Positions 37,161-50,039 of a stretch of 64,000 bases of DNA are shown one piece after another. The notes under the pieces were generated by a model. That model did not search any database. It was given only the letters and a program-made list of their open reading frames with translations, and had not been told where the DNA came from. The translations under genes and the position numbers were made by a program. The stretch is taken from assembly GCF_007565055.1 (NCBI RefSeq), contig NC_044566.1:92906297-92970296 (forward strand). Reading direction: 5' to 3'. Each line of letters begins with the position of its first letter. Position 1 is the first letter of the stretch. This DNA is from Rhinopithecus roxellana. Taxonomy: Eukaryota > Chordata > Mammalia > Primates > Cercopithecidae.

Positions 37161-37463
37161 GGCCGGGTGCGGTGGCTCAAGCCTGTAATCCCAGCACTTT
37201 GGGAGGCCGAGACAGGCGGATCACGAGGTCAGGAGATCGAGACCATCCTGGCTAACACTGTGAAACCTTATCTCTACTAAAAAAATACAAAAAATTAGCC
37301 GGACATGGTGGCGGGCGCCTGTAGTCCCAGCTACTCGGGAGGCTGAGGCAGGAGAATGACCTAAACCCGGGAGGCGGAGCTTGCAGTGAACTGAGATCCG
37401 GCCACTGCACTCCAGCCTGGGCGACAGAGCAAGACTCTGTCTCAAAAAAAAAAAAAAAAAAAA
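37161..37463 (+). repeat. AluY, Old World monkey type, inside L1
   Basis: Young Alu ('ggccgggtgcggtggctcaag', 'ctgagatccggccactg') with an A-tail of about 20. It interrupts the L1 ORF2 remains. Confidence 0.94.
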
Positions 37464-37770
37464 TTAATCACTCAGTATAAAATAACATTACAATCAAAAG
37501 GAAAAAAAAACCACATGATCATATCAATTGATTCAGGAAAAGCGTAAGACAAAATTCAACATTCATTGGCAAATTAGGAGTAGACAGGATCTTCCTCAAC
37601 CTGATAAAAAGCAACCACAAAAATCCCACAGCTATTACCATATTTAATTCTGAATGACTGAATGCTTTTCCACTAAGATTGTGAATAAGCCAAGAATGTG
37701 CACCATCACTACTCCTCTTCCACTTCATACTGGAATTCCTAACTACGGCAACAGAAAAAAAATAAAATAA

Positions 37771-39564
37771 AAGAGCTAGAACCTCTTTTCCTTTGTACAG
37801 GTTCCAATTCAGATGAATAACTCAGATATAAATCCACCATTGCCATCTCCAGACAGCATTCTATCTTCCTAAAGGATGCCTACTAAACTTTTCCCTTTGC
37901 TACTCCAACTCGGCAGCTGCCACTGAGCAGCAGCAGGAACAAGCAGCAAAGGAAGCAATCCCAGGTGGGGTCAGTGACTGGCTCTAGCCAGAGCTCCAGA
38001 GCCAGCAAAACAACGCCTCGACTTGCTGAGTGGGGCAAGTTAGGTATCAAGTGGGTAACTTGGATAAACTGATGCTTGAAATTGAGCAAAAACACAATTT
38101 TGAGATCTGACATTTTTCTCTGGTTTTTGTGGACCTCAATAAATTTAGCACAAAAAAAGGATGGCACAGTGAGTTCATATTTCAAAAGCTCTATTTCAAA
38201 TGTACAGCAATGACAATAAAACTCAGAAAAGAAAACTAAGAAAACAGGTAAGCAGAAATAAGTGGTAAACATTTCACAAACTCAAAACAGGAGAAAAACA
38301 CGTAACAATGCTAACCACTGGCTGGTTCTTCAGAAGCAGGAAGTACCAAATGCAAAGTACAGATGGGTCAGAATGTTCTCAGAAGGCTGAGAAGAGAGCC
38401 AGAGCCACTGGCGAAAACCAGGCCAAAGAGGAACTGCCCTTGGCCTAAAGAGAAGGCCACCAAGTACAGTCTGCAACTACGGCTCACTACAACACCTAAA
38501 GACTGTGGACTTAAGGAGGCAGAACACAGCTTCAGGGTCAAAATCTGAACGAGCTGCTGGGACTAAGCTGCCATGTGTCCAGACTATCACCATAAAACCT
38601 GGATGTAGATTAGGAATCCAAAATGCCAGGAGGTGGGCAATCACAAACTACTGGTCAGGGAGAAGGTGGGAGGCAGCAATGGCTGAAGTGAGAGAGAAAC
38701 TAGGAAAGAGAGAGGAAGTGGAAGGTCAAGGAAGCAAAGGGGAGGGAGAAGATGAAGGATGAAGAGCAACAAACGTTTTTAACTTTCACCAGAAAAAAGA
38801 GCCTATGAACTAAAATTCCAAAACAGAGTAAGAAAACATTTGCTAACAAACAAAACTTCAGAAACTGAAACAGTTCACAGCAAACTGCCCCAGATGAAAT
38901 TAATTTTATCAGTCTAAAAGATTAAAAGATTAACTAGAAAAGGATTTTAAAAGACCTTGCTAAAGAAGCAATAACAAAGTGAAGGGAGGTGACTAGATTC
39001 CAAAATTATTTATGAAAAGGACTTGCTCATAAATTGGAAATGAGAAATGAAAGAAAGAATGATGGTGAACATAAATTCCTACATCTTGTGCTTCTGCAGT
39101 AGGATTCAAATACAAGAAGCCTGAAGGATCAAATTTCAGTTTGGGTAATGCTGGGTTTGAGGTAGTTGTAAAATATCCAACTAGAGACGTCACAGAGAGA
39201 GAGAAACAGAGTTGGAGTCAAGGGTTGATTAAAACCACAGAAACAGAAGTGGAAGAGAATGTGATCTTTCAGGGTAAGGGTAGAGAAAGTACAAAAAGAA
39301 AACAATTTTAAGAAGAGCCCACCAATCAAATCTTGAGTGATTCCTGTAGAGGGGACACAGAAGAGGGCCACAGAAGTAGAAAGAAAACTAGGAGATTAAA
39401 ATGGCACCAAAGCCAGAGGATGAGAGTGTCTGAAAAAGGGTAATAGTGTTAAAAGCTTCTGGGAACTCAAATAGAAGAGGACTGAAAAATGTCCACTGGG
39501 CTTAACATGAGAAAACTGGTGGTCACACTAGCAAGAACTCTTAGTAGAGTACTGAGGACAGAAG
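37771..39564. other. Unassigned block in intron 4, locally GC-richer
   Basis: Between about 37880 and 38760 the sequence is richer in G and C than its surroundings and not covered by a repeat I recognise. It holds a 129-codon sense-strand open frame (37883-38272) and two short plus-strand frames (38363-38548, 38505-38762). None resembles a known protein or shows convincing splice sites. From about 39400 the text is probably a very old repeat. Confidence 0.4.
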
Positions 39565-39890
39565 CAGACTGGAGTGGCTCAGGGCCTTTGCACAAGCCAT
39601 CTTGTCTGCCTACCTGGCTGACTCCTTCTCATCTATCAGTCTTAGCTTACATTTTACCCCTCAGCGAGACTTTCCCTGAGCACCCTACTAGAGAAAGGGA
39701 ACCACGATTCTCTCTCAAAAACTTGTTTCCCTCATAACACTTGTCACAATTTGTAATTATGTTTTATTTCTCTATATCCATCTCTAAAGCAGCAATCCTA
39801 TCACTTCCAGTGACTCTTCCTGTTCCAGTACCTATCATAGTACCCGGCCTCCAACAGGCACTAATAAAAACTCTGCCTTCAAAGTAATAA
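39565..39890 (+). repeat. L2 3' end
   Basis: 'agcttacattttacccctcagcgagactttccctgagcaccc', then 'aacacttgtcacaatttgtaattatg', then 'tatcatagtacccggcctccaacaggcactaataaa' follows the L2 3' consensus. Confidence 0.75.
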
Positions 39891-39944
39891 ACTTCACTTC
39901 ATTTTGTGGGGAGAGGGGACTTTTCCTTATACTTAGTATGAGAA

Positions 39945-40165
39945 GCAACATGCACAGTGGAGAGAGTACAACTTAGAAGTTACACATAATTCGAATCTTA
40001 GCTCCACTACTGACTAGCGCAGTGATCTTTGGCAACCCGAAGATTGGCTTTATACTTGAGGGCCCAATTTTCTCAATTTAAAACGGTAACAATAATTCAA
40101 TCCTTATATAATTATGTGCTTTTCTAGTACACCATAGATACTCAATGAGTGAGAGGCATTATTTG
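39945..40165 (+). repeat. MIR
   Basis: 'gaatcttagctccactactgactagc' and 'ccatagatactcaatgagtgag' match the MIR core and 3' end. Confidence 0.65.
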
Positions 40166-41246
40166 GAATAATCACGTCCTTTCCCTCCACTCAGTAGTCT
40201 GAATGAGTGAGGCTGTAAAAATGAGTTAAGTTATGGCCTTAGAAACACTGGAACATCAGAATAAGTTAAACTGTATATCAAATCTTTTATTAAATGTATG
40301 CTTTTTCAGTAAGATAGGACTTCCAATCCTTCCCAAATAGCTGCTTAGAGAAAAATAAATCCACGATTAGGTACTTTTCCATGCTAGCAGGTATTAATTA
40401 CATTGAAATACGTAAGTTCCCTTTAAACCATGTTGTTTAAGTTCATCAGAAATTATAAAATAAACAAAACCAAAAAGATATATTAATACAATATTTCACT
40501 GTTTTGTTCTTAATTTAAAATTTTAGTATAAGCAAAAATAAAAAGTAACTTCAGTGTAAGTTATTAACAAAAAATTGAGAAAGTCTTGAGACATTTCCTT
40601 AACGTTTTATAAAAGAAAATATCCACAAGTCACTCCCCATAGATTAAAAAAGGCTGGATGGCTTTACTGAATTTAAGTAGCAAGGTATATTAACACACAA
40701 ATGAGTAAGTCATACATGAAGATACTGATATAAATCCTGCCCAAATATAATTTTTGCCTGACTGCTACATAAAGTCATAGTCCATCGTGACTGGAATGAC
40801 TAGTTTACCTTTAACTCCAGGTGACTTAAACTATCAGTCCTTTAAGAAGCTTTACTGGTTTTTGACAATTTAACCTGCTGAGCTCACGGCACCCATGGGA
40901 GGGTCTTGGTTGCAAGTTTTACTTCTGATGTTGCTGACCACTAATACTGACTCCACAGAAAATGGATTTCAATAACAGCCACCCACAAGTTAACACTGAG
41001 TATTACCCATAATACTGCTTTAATTAAGTTAATACATAAAGGTCACAATTTGGCAGAAAGTTTCATTAAATCTGGCAGTGCTCACAACAAAAAAAAAAGG
41101 TGTTCATCTATACAATAACTCTTTAAATTTGTCTAGAGATATAATCCAATTTGTTCATGGATGTATGCTGCATTTCAATGTATTTTCTAAAAGGAATTCA
41201 ATTTATTAGTTCCATTCCCCCAAAAAAACATACATTTCTCGCATTT
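40166..41246. other. Intron 4, nothing recognised
   Basis: About 1.1 kb of AT-rich sequence without a recognisable feature. Confidence 0.45.
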
Positions 41247-41550
41247 TTTTTTTTTTTTTTTTTTTTTGAGGCGGAGTCTCACTCTGTTGCCCGGACTGGA
41301 GTGCAGTGGCCGGATCTCAGCTCACTGCAAGCTCCGCCTCCCGGGTTTACGCCATTCTCCTGCCTCAGCCTCCTGAGTAGCTGGGACTACAGGCGCCTGC
41401 CACCTCGCCCAGCTAGTTTTTTTGTATTTTTTAGTAGAGACGGGGTTTCACCGTGTTAGCCAGGATGGTCTCGATCTCCTGACCTCGTGATCCGCCCGTC
41501 TCGGCCTCCCAAAGTGCTGGGATTACAGGCTTGAGCCACCGCGCCCGGCC
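41247..41550 (-). repeat. AluY, Old World monkey type, inverted
   Basis: Perfect 14-bp duplication 'catttctcgcattt' at 41233-41246 and 41551-41564. 'cagtggccggatctcagctc' is the cercopithecid marker in reverse. Confidence 0.95.
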
Positions 41551-41564
41551 CATTTCTCGCATTT

Positions 41565-44500
41565 CTAATAGATAGTTTCCTGACAGATAACTCCAACCAT
41601 GCTGGGCACAGAATGGGTCTGTCTACCTGGCACAAAGAGACACCCCACTAGAGCAAAGGAGGTTCCCAACCGCACCCCCAATTTAGGAGCATTTTGACGG
41701 TGGAAAAGATTCATGCTTTGATTTGTCCATAGTTCATGTGTTAATTTGTCTCTGAAATAGTGGAATTATTTTTTCATCTTGAAAAGTAAAGACACATAAA
41801 TTTTACTTTCAAGCCCAAACCCTTTATGCATGGAATACAAGCCAGAGAATATTCACAACGAATACATGAAAGGGCAAAGCAAACATATGTTTAAATGACT
41901 CTGTTAACAAAAAAAGATACTTTACTTTAAAACACAAATCACAGCACAGTTGACATAATTTTCTATTTTTATACATGCAAGGTAATCTGAGGTTATTTTA
42001 TGGAAAAGCAAACAATGGCTGAATTCAGCTCATATACATATTGAATCTGGCAATGATTGTGTTTTTTAAATACACAACCTGACAGGCACTATGGTAGATA
42101 ATAATGAATCAGCATGAGAGCCATTTAACATACTTCTTGATTAACTCATTGCCTGTCCAATTCGTAACAGACTTGCTTACATGTCATAATCGTCATAACT
42201 CCCATCATCCCCACTACTAACACTGCAGTGCCTTGATTAGTCCACAACTCCCAGACGAGCCATCGCTAATGCTAAATAATTCTCTTCAGCCTCCTGCTAC
42301 TATTCTGCAGGATCTCCAATTAAATATAATATTAATGTGAACAAATACCTACCAGGAATCCCATCCTATTCCATTTTACCCAAAAATGCAGAGAAAGTAA
42401 TTTAGCCAAGCCAAAGATAATCAAAACATTTAAAACTGATGCAGCAAACTGTTTCTGCAAAATAAGTTTTTCCAAAGACAACAAAAGCAAAAAAGAAAAG
42501 GAAAGGAAATATCTAAACATCTTAAATGCTTTTTTCTCCTGATTAGTTCTTTAATGAAAAGTCTATTGTTTTAAATTTGCACAGTAGATACGTTGTATTC
42601 TTAATCTAAAAAGATTTCTGAAGGCTAAGTTTTACAAGAAAAGTGAGAAATAGCAAGTTTTAAAGCCATTATGCCATTTTTTAAACCCTTTGATTACATA
42701 ATTCCCAGACTCCCAGATTCAAAACCATATACTAAGGCAAACAATTCCTCCCTTCCCATTAAATGCAGTACTGCAGTCACTCTTCAGAGGCTTTGCCACA
42801 AGACTTTTTGTTGTTGATAAGGAAAGTTAATATTGAAGAATGGCAACTATAAATACCTTTTGTAAGAATAAATTAAGAATCCTATAGATTTCCTCTTGCA
42901 ACCTAAATGTCTGGAAATGTTTCTGATCTAATTAAGACCAACTGTGAAACATGGACCAGGACAGCCATCATCTTAAAATATTCTTTACTCAGAAAAGGCA
43001 ATTTAAGAAAATGTTACTTAAATATAACATTCTCAACTACACACACACACACACAGACACAAAGGGTCACCTGATATTTTTCAGTTAACACCCCATAAAA
43101 GTTTTCTAAGCCTGACTTTAGTCATTTGTTCCTATTTGAGGATCAGTGATAGGCGTCAGCTCCAAACAAGTCCATTAACAATTTTTGTGAAATTTTTAAA
43201 AAATGGTTATTTAAGAACCTTAACTCCTTTCCAAATAGAAAAAGTTTGAAAATATTCTGAAATCATGTAAAGGAGAAAAAAAGTGTTTGAGGTTTTCACA
43301 TTTAAGTTGCTTTCATCTCTATATACATCTAAGGTAAAACTGAAGATATACTGACAAAAATATAAGTAAGAGTATGTATATACAGAGACATGTAAATATA
43401 AAAAATGAAATAAAGATATTCCAATAATCCCATAAAATGTTGAAAAGTTTACCCCTAAAGTCTTTTATACCTTAGTATGCAGTAATGTGTTCCATTTCCA
43501 TTTACCTGATCATTACCCTCAAGTTTGTTCAGCTGGAACCAACATACACTAATTACTTAGACATCATGAAGTCCTATTTGTCCCCAGTACCTCCCCAGAC
43601 AGCAGGGATATATTATCAAGGGTAGGCATAAAAAGTGATGATTGCCCTCACCTTACTGTCAATCACCCCAGAGTGCTCACAGGAAACCCCACTCAATCTC
43701 ATTATAGAATCCTGAGGCTGAGACTACAGTGCTCACCAGGGATCATCCTTTCAACAGCAGGCTGCCTGGGTAAGATGTGAGTCACAGTGAGTACTTCCTT
43801 GATTTCAGGTTCTTGTTTCAACGTGGTAAAATCAGATATTTCTCATTTAAAACCAACATGACTGTACACAGACAAAGCAACAAAATATGTATAGATAGGT
43901 TCAATTTAGGAACGTGGATAGAAAATACAGTCAAAGGTTGAATGATTCTGTTGATGTACAGAATCATTTTCCTCTTTGGGAATGAAGATTCTCAATTCTT
44001 TTCATTTAACCTGACGAGATCTCATTTTTTAAAAAAAAATCAAAACTAATTTTAGCAGTTTGATATAGATGTAACAATATATTTTACTATTTTTGTGGAA
44101 AGACATACTAGTCTTTATACTTAAAACATAATGTCATCTAACATTCATTTGGAGAATTCCCAAATTCTTTGTTCCCACTATTCACCAAACTAATGAAATC
44201 AGACCATGTGCCCATTTAGAAACTCCTAGTCACTAAAGCCATTAAACATTTCTCATTCCTTAGAGTTCTTATCTTCTCTGAGATACCTAAAAATCACAGT
44301 AAATTAGAGGCAAGCAATCCTAGAATTACCTCGTCTTCTAAATCCACATAATATTCATAAGACCCTCTTTAACAACTCAAAAATCCTCCCACATCATCCC
44401 ACTGCCTAAAATCTAACAAATTTATTCCACAGACCTATCTCTTCTTGCTGACTTATAATGTATTAAAATGTATTTTAATATGTTAGGCTACTCCCCGTCA

Positions 44501-44849
44501 ATTTTCCTCAGAATTATCTAGGCTATTCTTGCATATTTACTCTTTGTCAATCCCCCCCAATTATGTTGTTATATTAGGATTGAATAGAAAATGTACAGAT
44601 TAATTTAGAGCTAAAGAGCATTTTTAAAAATCGGTTTCCCTATACAAAAACAAGAAGTCCTCACATAAGTCCTAAAAGTTTCATTTTAAACTCACATCAT
44701 ACAGTGTTTTATCATTTCCATTGCTTCTACAAGGTTACATTTCTTGTTGTATTTTCTACCTTATTGATATATATGAAGTTTATCGATTTATTTATATTTA
44801 CTATTTAACCAGCCACCAAAGATTTTTTCTGTTTCTAAAGAGTTATTCA
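41565..44849. other. Intron 4, longest repeat-poor block
   Basis: About 3.3 kb with no Alu and no L1 that I can recognise. It contains a short (CA)n at 43039-43060. A moderately GC-rich patch near 43580-43800 is unassigned. Confidence 0.45.
43039..43060 (+). repeat. (CA)n microsatellite
   Basis: Ten or so CA units with one G interruption. Confidence 0.9.
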
Positions 44850-44850
44850 G

Positions 44851-45164
44851 GGCTGGGTGCAGTGGCTCACGCCTGTAATCCCAGCACTTTGGGAAGCCGA
44901 GGAGGGTGGATTACCTGAGGTCAGTAGTTTGAGACCAGCCTGGCCAATATAGTGAAACCCCATCTCTACTAAAATACAAAAATTAGCCAGGCGTGGTGGT
45001 GGGCACCTGTGATCCTAGCTACTTGGGAGGCTGAGGCACGAAAATTGCCTGAACCTGGGAGGCGGAGGTTGCAATGAGCCAAGATGGCACCATCGCACTC
45101 CAGCCTGGGCAACAAAGCAAGAATTTGTCTCAAAAAAAAAAAAAAAGAAAAGAAAAGAAAAAAA
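44851..45164 (+). repeat. AluS
   Basis: Flanked by 'agttattcag' on both sides (44841-44850 and about 45168-45177). The tail is (aaaag)n. Confidence 0.93.
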
Positions 45165-45299
45165 AAGGAGTTATTCAGTTCATTGTATAACTAGAAACTC
45201 AATACAATCTTTTTATTTTTGCCTTTGCTATCCACCAATTTATAGCTCTTGACTAACTGTATCACCTTGTACTTCTAGAATGCTATTTTAGAACACTAG

Positions 45300-45528
45300 T
45301 GGTAGAGACCTCATGAATGAGATCCTTCCTTTGCCCCTTCCACCACGTGAGGACACAGCAAGAAGGCTCCATCAAAGAACTAAGAAGGGAGCCCTCACCA
45401 GGGACAATACCTAACAGTGCCTTGATCTTGACTTACCAGCCTCCAGAACTATGAAAAAATAAATTCCTGTTGTTTATAAGCCACCCAGACTATGACAACC
45501 TGTAACAAGCCTGAACAGACTAGGACAG
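45300..45528 (+). mobile_element. ERVL-MaLR LTR (MST/MLT1 type), partial
   Basis: 'ccttccaccacgtgaggacacagcaagaagg', 'gccttgatcttgacttaccagcctccagaact', then 'aataaattcctgttgtttataagccaccc' and 'gaacagactaggacag' follow the 3' half of a mammalian MaLR LTR. No internal retroviral genes are nearby. Confidence 0.8.
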
Positions 45529-46407
45529 TGACCAGGAAAAAAGGGAAGGCTCAAAATAAAAATAAGAAAATACTATACCAATAAGCTAGAAACTTTGATG
45601 AAATGGACACATTCATAGAAAGACACAAACTACAGACACTGACTAAAGAAATAGAAAATCTGAAAAAAGCTATAAGTAAAAAGGTGGATCTAATAATCAA
45701 AAACTAACCAAAGAGAAGTCCAGATTCAAATGGCTTCACTGGTGATTTCCACCAAACATTTAAAGAAAAGTTAAAGTTAATACCAATTCTTCCAAAAAAC
45801 TACAAGATGAGAGAAAGCTTTCCAATTCATGAGGCCAGGATCACACTAACACAAAACCAAGCAAAGACATCATAAGAAAACTACAGACAATATCTCTTGT
45901 AAATATGAACACAAAATTAATAAAATACTAACAAATTGAATCCAGCAATATATACAAAGAATTACACAGCACGACCAAGTGGGATTAATCACAGGAATGC
46001 AAGGTTGGCTTAACATCCAAAAAACTCAATTAACGTAACAATACACCATATCTAAAGGACAAAAACCACATGATCATCTCAGTAAACACAGAAAAAGCAT
46101 TTGAAAAAATGCAACACCTGTTCATGATAAAAATTCCTCAGTAAACTAGCAAGAGCAATTAACTTCTTCAACCTGCTAATGAAAGTTTATGAAAATACCA
46201 GAGCCTAAATCAAATTTAAGGGTGAAATGCTGAATGCTTCCCCCCTAAGATGAAGAACAAGACAAGGACGCCACCTCTCACCTCATCAACATTGTTCTGG
46301 AAGTTAAAGCCACAGAAATTAAGCAAGAATACAAAATAAAAAGCATCCAGATGGAAAGAAGTAAAACTATCTCTAGTCACATGACATGATCTTATATAAA
46401 GAATCCC

Positions 46408-46681
46408 GGCCAGGCGCAGTGGTTCACACCTGTAATCCTAGCACTTTGGGAGGCCGAGGTGGGCAGATCACGAGGTCAGGAGTTCGAGCCCAGCCTGGTC
46501 AATGTGGTGAAACTCCATCTCTACTAAAAATACAAAAAATTAGCCAGGTGTGGTGGCAGGTGCCTTTAGTCCCAGCTATTCGGGAGGCTGAGGCATTACT
46601 TGAACCTGGGAGGCGGAGGTTACAGTGAGCCAAGATCGCACCATTGCACTCCAGCCTGGGCAACAGAACGAGACTTGGTCT

Positions 46682-46718
<37 letters not shown>
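46408..46718 (+). repeat. AluS/Y with long A-tail
   Basis: Starts 'ggccaggcgcagtggttcac' and ends in about 37 A. The flanking 'aagaatcc' is repeated after the tail. Confidence 0.93.
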
Positions 46719-46720
<2 letters not shown>

Positions 46721-46728
46721 ATCCTAAG

Positions 46729-47017
46729 GCCCAGGCGCGGTGGCTCACACCTGTAATCCCAGCACTTTGGAAGGCCAAGGTGGGAGGATCACTTGAGGTC
46801 AGGAGTTCGAGACCAGCCTGGCCTATATGGTGAAACCCCATCTCTAAAAATACAAAAAAAGTAGCTGGGTGTGGTGGTGCATGCCTGTAACCCCAGCTAC
46901 TCGGGAGGCTGAGGCAGGAGAATCACTTGACCCCAGGAGGTGGAGGTTGCAGTGGGCCAAGATCATGCCAGGACACTCCAGCCTGGGTGACAGAGAGTCT
47001 GTCTGAAAAAAAAAAAA
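46729..47017 (+). repeat. AluS, head-to-tail with previous Alu
   Basis: Starts about 10 bp after the previous A-tail. The duplication 'aatcctaag' sits on both sides (46720-46728 and about 47018-47025), so it inserted into the target duplication of the first Alu. Confidence 0.92.
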
Positions 47018-47340
47018 ATCCTAAGAAATCCACTAAAAAACTATTAGAACTAATAAAAGAGTTCAGCAAGTTTACAGGAATCAAAATCATTATATGAAAA
47101 TCAATTGTATTTCTATAGCCTTGCAACTAATTTTAAAAATTGAAATTAAAAAACTAATTACATTTATAGTAGTACAAAACTACCAAACCTTGCTGAAAGA
47201 AATCCAGGTGACCTAAATATGGAAGAATATCACATGTTCATGGATAGGAAGACTTAAAAAATGTTGAGATAGCTATACACTCCAAAATGATCTACAGACA
47301 CAATGCAATATCAATCAAAATCCCAGCTGGTTACATTCTT

Positions 47341-47858
47341 GCACTAGAATTGTCTTCTCTTCATAAACCATTCTCCACAAATCTTCCCAGAGAATAATAA
47401 GCATGCTTTTCTAGGGCCTGGAAAATGAAACATAAAAGACAATTCATGACTTAATAAGAAGCTTAACTCCCATCTTGCTTTTTCCTTCCCTGACCAATTC
47501 CCATTGGAGTATTTTATACTGCTTCCCTGTGGCCTCATCCCTGGATTCAGGCACATTAATCTCATCGTTATAAATGAACTCTTTTCCGAGGGAAAGCCTG
47601 ACTTTAAGACTACTCTAGATCAGTCTTTATTTCTCAAAGAAATTGAGAGAATTTCCTCAACAGAGAATAGGATGTCATATTGTTTTAAGACAAACCAACA
47701 ATAAGCCAACTAAATAACCTGCAAATCCTCAACTAAATAACCTGCAAATCCTCCTTAAAACATCTAAAGACCTAGATTAAATATAACAAACATCCTTCAA
47801 ATGAAGGGCTTGGCTCACAAAAAAACTACAAGGGATGAAAAACAAAGAAAAAGGAAGC
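47341..47858. other. Intron 4, nothing recognised
   Basis: Contains the short direct repeat 'aactaaataacctgcaaatcctc' near 47708-47753. No gene. Confidence 0.5.
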
Positions 47859-48012
47859 AGGCCGCAACAGCATGTACATGTAGTCCCAGCTACTCAGGAG
47901 GCTGAAGCAGGACTATCACTTGAGCGCAGGAGTTCATGGCTGTAGTTTGCTATGCTCACGCCACTGCACTCCAGCCTGGGCAACAGGGCAAGGCTCTGTC
48001 TCAAAAAAAAAA
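47859..48012 (+). repeat. Partial Alu (right-arm monomer)
   Basis: 'catgtacatgtagtcccagctactcaggaggctg' through 'caaggctctgtctcaaaa'. Confidence 0.8.
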
Positions 48013-48027
48013 GTAATCTAAAAATCT

Positions 48028-48337
48028 GGCTAGGCCCGGTGGCTCAAACCTGTAATCTCAGCACTTTGGAAGGCTGAGGCGGGTGGATCACCTGAGGTCA
48101 GGAGTTCGAGACCACCCTGGCCAACATGGTGAAACCCTGTCTCTACTGAAAATTCAAAATTAGCTAGGTTTGGTGATGCATGCCTGCCAGCCCAGCTATT
48201 TGGGAGGCTGAGGCAGGAGAATCGCTTGAACCCAGGAGGTGGAGGTTGCAGTGAGCTGAGATCACGCCATTGCATTCCAGCCTGGACAACAAGAGCAAAA
48301 CTCCGGCTCAAATAAATAAATAAATAAATAATATAAA
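48028..48337 (+). repeat. AluS with (AAAT)n tail
   Basis: 'ggctaggcccggtggctcaaacc' through 'aactccggctca', tail (aaat)n. Confidence 0.9.
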
Positions 48338-49338
48338 AATGAAAATCAGTCTGCATCCACAAGAGCCAGTCTTGGAGAGTGAAGGTGGGAATCTCAATAA
48401 TCTAGAAGATTGCGTTTTAACAATCAGAGAAAGGAAACAGATCCCATGTGAGTTGGAGGTTTGAAGGAAACCCTTCTGTCTAAAGCCAGGAGGCTCAAAG
48501 ATTACATTCTCAGTGAAAGGTTGTGGGGGAGAAATCAACCGACTAAATAGAGAGGATAAACTGTATGTTCGTATCTCTGTGGTTCAAAGTAAAGGAAAAT
48601 GTCTCTAGAAATTAGAAACCACGAGCCTATTCAACAGGTGTGTATGTGTGTGTGCAATCTCATTTTGTTCTTCCCATGATCTTCAAACTTTGACAATCTT
48701 TATGCCAAAATATTAATATAAAAATTAGTCCCAGATAGGTGATACCTGATGGTGTGATGGAAACAAATATAACACCTACCCTACCTGGCCAAATCCATAA
48801 CCCAAACCATCTTGAAATTCAACAATAAAAGCACCAACATAAAATCACATGCCAAAATTTAAACATGTGAGGAAACAGTACGTCATGAGGAAGAGTCAGG
48901 AATAGAAATAAACACCCACAAACTTGAACTAATACAATATGATATTTCTTTAAATTAAGTATGCTAAAAATAAATATACTGAAGGCCTCAATACATAAGA
49001 AAAAAGATAATACATAAAAACAGGCAGATTCAAAATGGAGCAGAAAATCAACAGCTTACTCAACAGACAGCAAAAAAGACAAATGCAACCAAAGTAATCA
49101 GGCTCAGGCAATTTTCATTATCTATGCAAAAACGTTAGAGAGGTGGTCGAGGGACAAAATATTCACATGGATTCAAAAACTCACCCCAAAAAGTATTTAA
49201 TAAAAAAAAAGAAAATGCACCATTATAATGGGAAGACCTGGTAAAACCAAATGATCATACTTAGCATAACAACAGAACAATTCAACATTAAGAACCTCTT
49301 GTTACAATATTACTATTAAAAATATATATAACATTACT
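48338..49338. other. Intron 4, A-rich, nothing firm
   Basis: A short TG-rich run lies at about 48638-48655. The A-rich text from 48800 may be an old L1 remnant, but I cannot assign it. Confidence 0.4.
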
Positions 49339-49635
49339 GGCTGGGGTATGGAGGCTCACGCCTGTAATCCCAGCAGTTTAGAGGCCAAGGCAGGAGGACC
49401 TCTTGAGCCCAGGAGTTCAAGACCAGCCTGGGCAAGATGATGAAACCCCATCTCTACAAAAAATACAAAAATTAGCCAGGCGTGCTGGCATGCACCTGTA
49501 GTCACAACTACTTGGGAAACTAAGGTGGGAGGATTGCTTGTACCCAGGAAGTCAGGCTGGAGTGAACTATAATCTCACCACTGCACTCCAGCCTGGACAA
49601 CTGAGACAGACCCTGTCTCAAAAAAAAAGAAAAGA
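49339..49635 (+). repeat. AluJ/S
   Basis: 'ggctggggtatggaggctcacg' through 'cagaccctgtctcaaaaaaaa', directly followed by a second Alu. Confidence 0.88.
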
Positions 49636-49645
49636 AAAAGCACTT

Positions 49646-49856
49646 GGCCGGGCGCGGTGGCTCAAGCCTGTAATCCAGCAAAGAGGCGGATCACGAGGTC
49701 AGAGATCAGACATCTGGTAACTGGGGAAACCGTCTCACTAAATCAACAATACCGGGCGAACTGGCGGGCGCCTAGTCCAGCTACTTCAAATGACCGGAGC
49801 GAGCTTTGCAGTAGCGAGTCGCCACTGCACTCCATGGCTAAGAGCGAGACTCCTCT

Positions 49857-49891
<35 letters not shown>

Positions 49892-49898
49892 AAAGAAA
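49646..49898 (+). repeat. AluY with many small deletions
   Basis: Begins like a young AluY ('ggccgggcgcggtggctcaag') and has 'aagcactt' on both sides, but the body loses one to several bases in almost every stretch (for example 'taatccagcaaagaggcgg', 'gcctagtccagctac'). Substitutions are few, so the damage is nearly all deletion. See findings. Confidence 0.85.
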
Positions 49899-50039
49899 AA
49901 AAGCACTTATGAAGTAGTCTTGTCAAATATTTAATTTGAATCTATTCATGAGAAAATAATCATACAAAGCCAGAATGTCTAAAAGCCAACATAATAAAAA
50001 TCAAACAAAAAAAGGAGGGAGGATAGGGGCACTATTTTA

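Larger units (their letters stand above)
32300..37770 (+). repeat. Long old L1 (L1M), split by four Alus
   Basis: Sense-oriented L1 remains. A 5' UTR-like segment lies near 32500-32760. An ORF1-like stretch (about 33360-34080) includes 'gatgggctcaagagtagac' and 'caatctgaaacaagagag'. The inter-ORF text 'ggaagttcttcagacagaaggaaaataa' follows near 34515. ORF2-derived stretches run 35290-36600, 36960-37150 and 37465-37770 ('gacaacatcatgctaatacc', 'catgatcatatcaattgattcagg'). No intact ORF1 or ORF2 remains. The exact 5' limit is uncertain. Confidence 0.75.
45560..47340 (+). repeat. L1 ORF2 fragment, split by two Alus
   Basis: Sense L1 ORF2 text: 'gaaactttgatgaaatggac', 'ccagattcaaatggcttcactgg', 'atcacaggaatgcaaggttgg', 'gatcatctcagtaaacac', resuming after the Alus with 'aagaaatccactaaaaaactattagaactaataaaag' and ending near 'caatatcaatcaaaatcccagctgg'. 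Degenerate. Confidence 0.85.
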
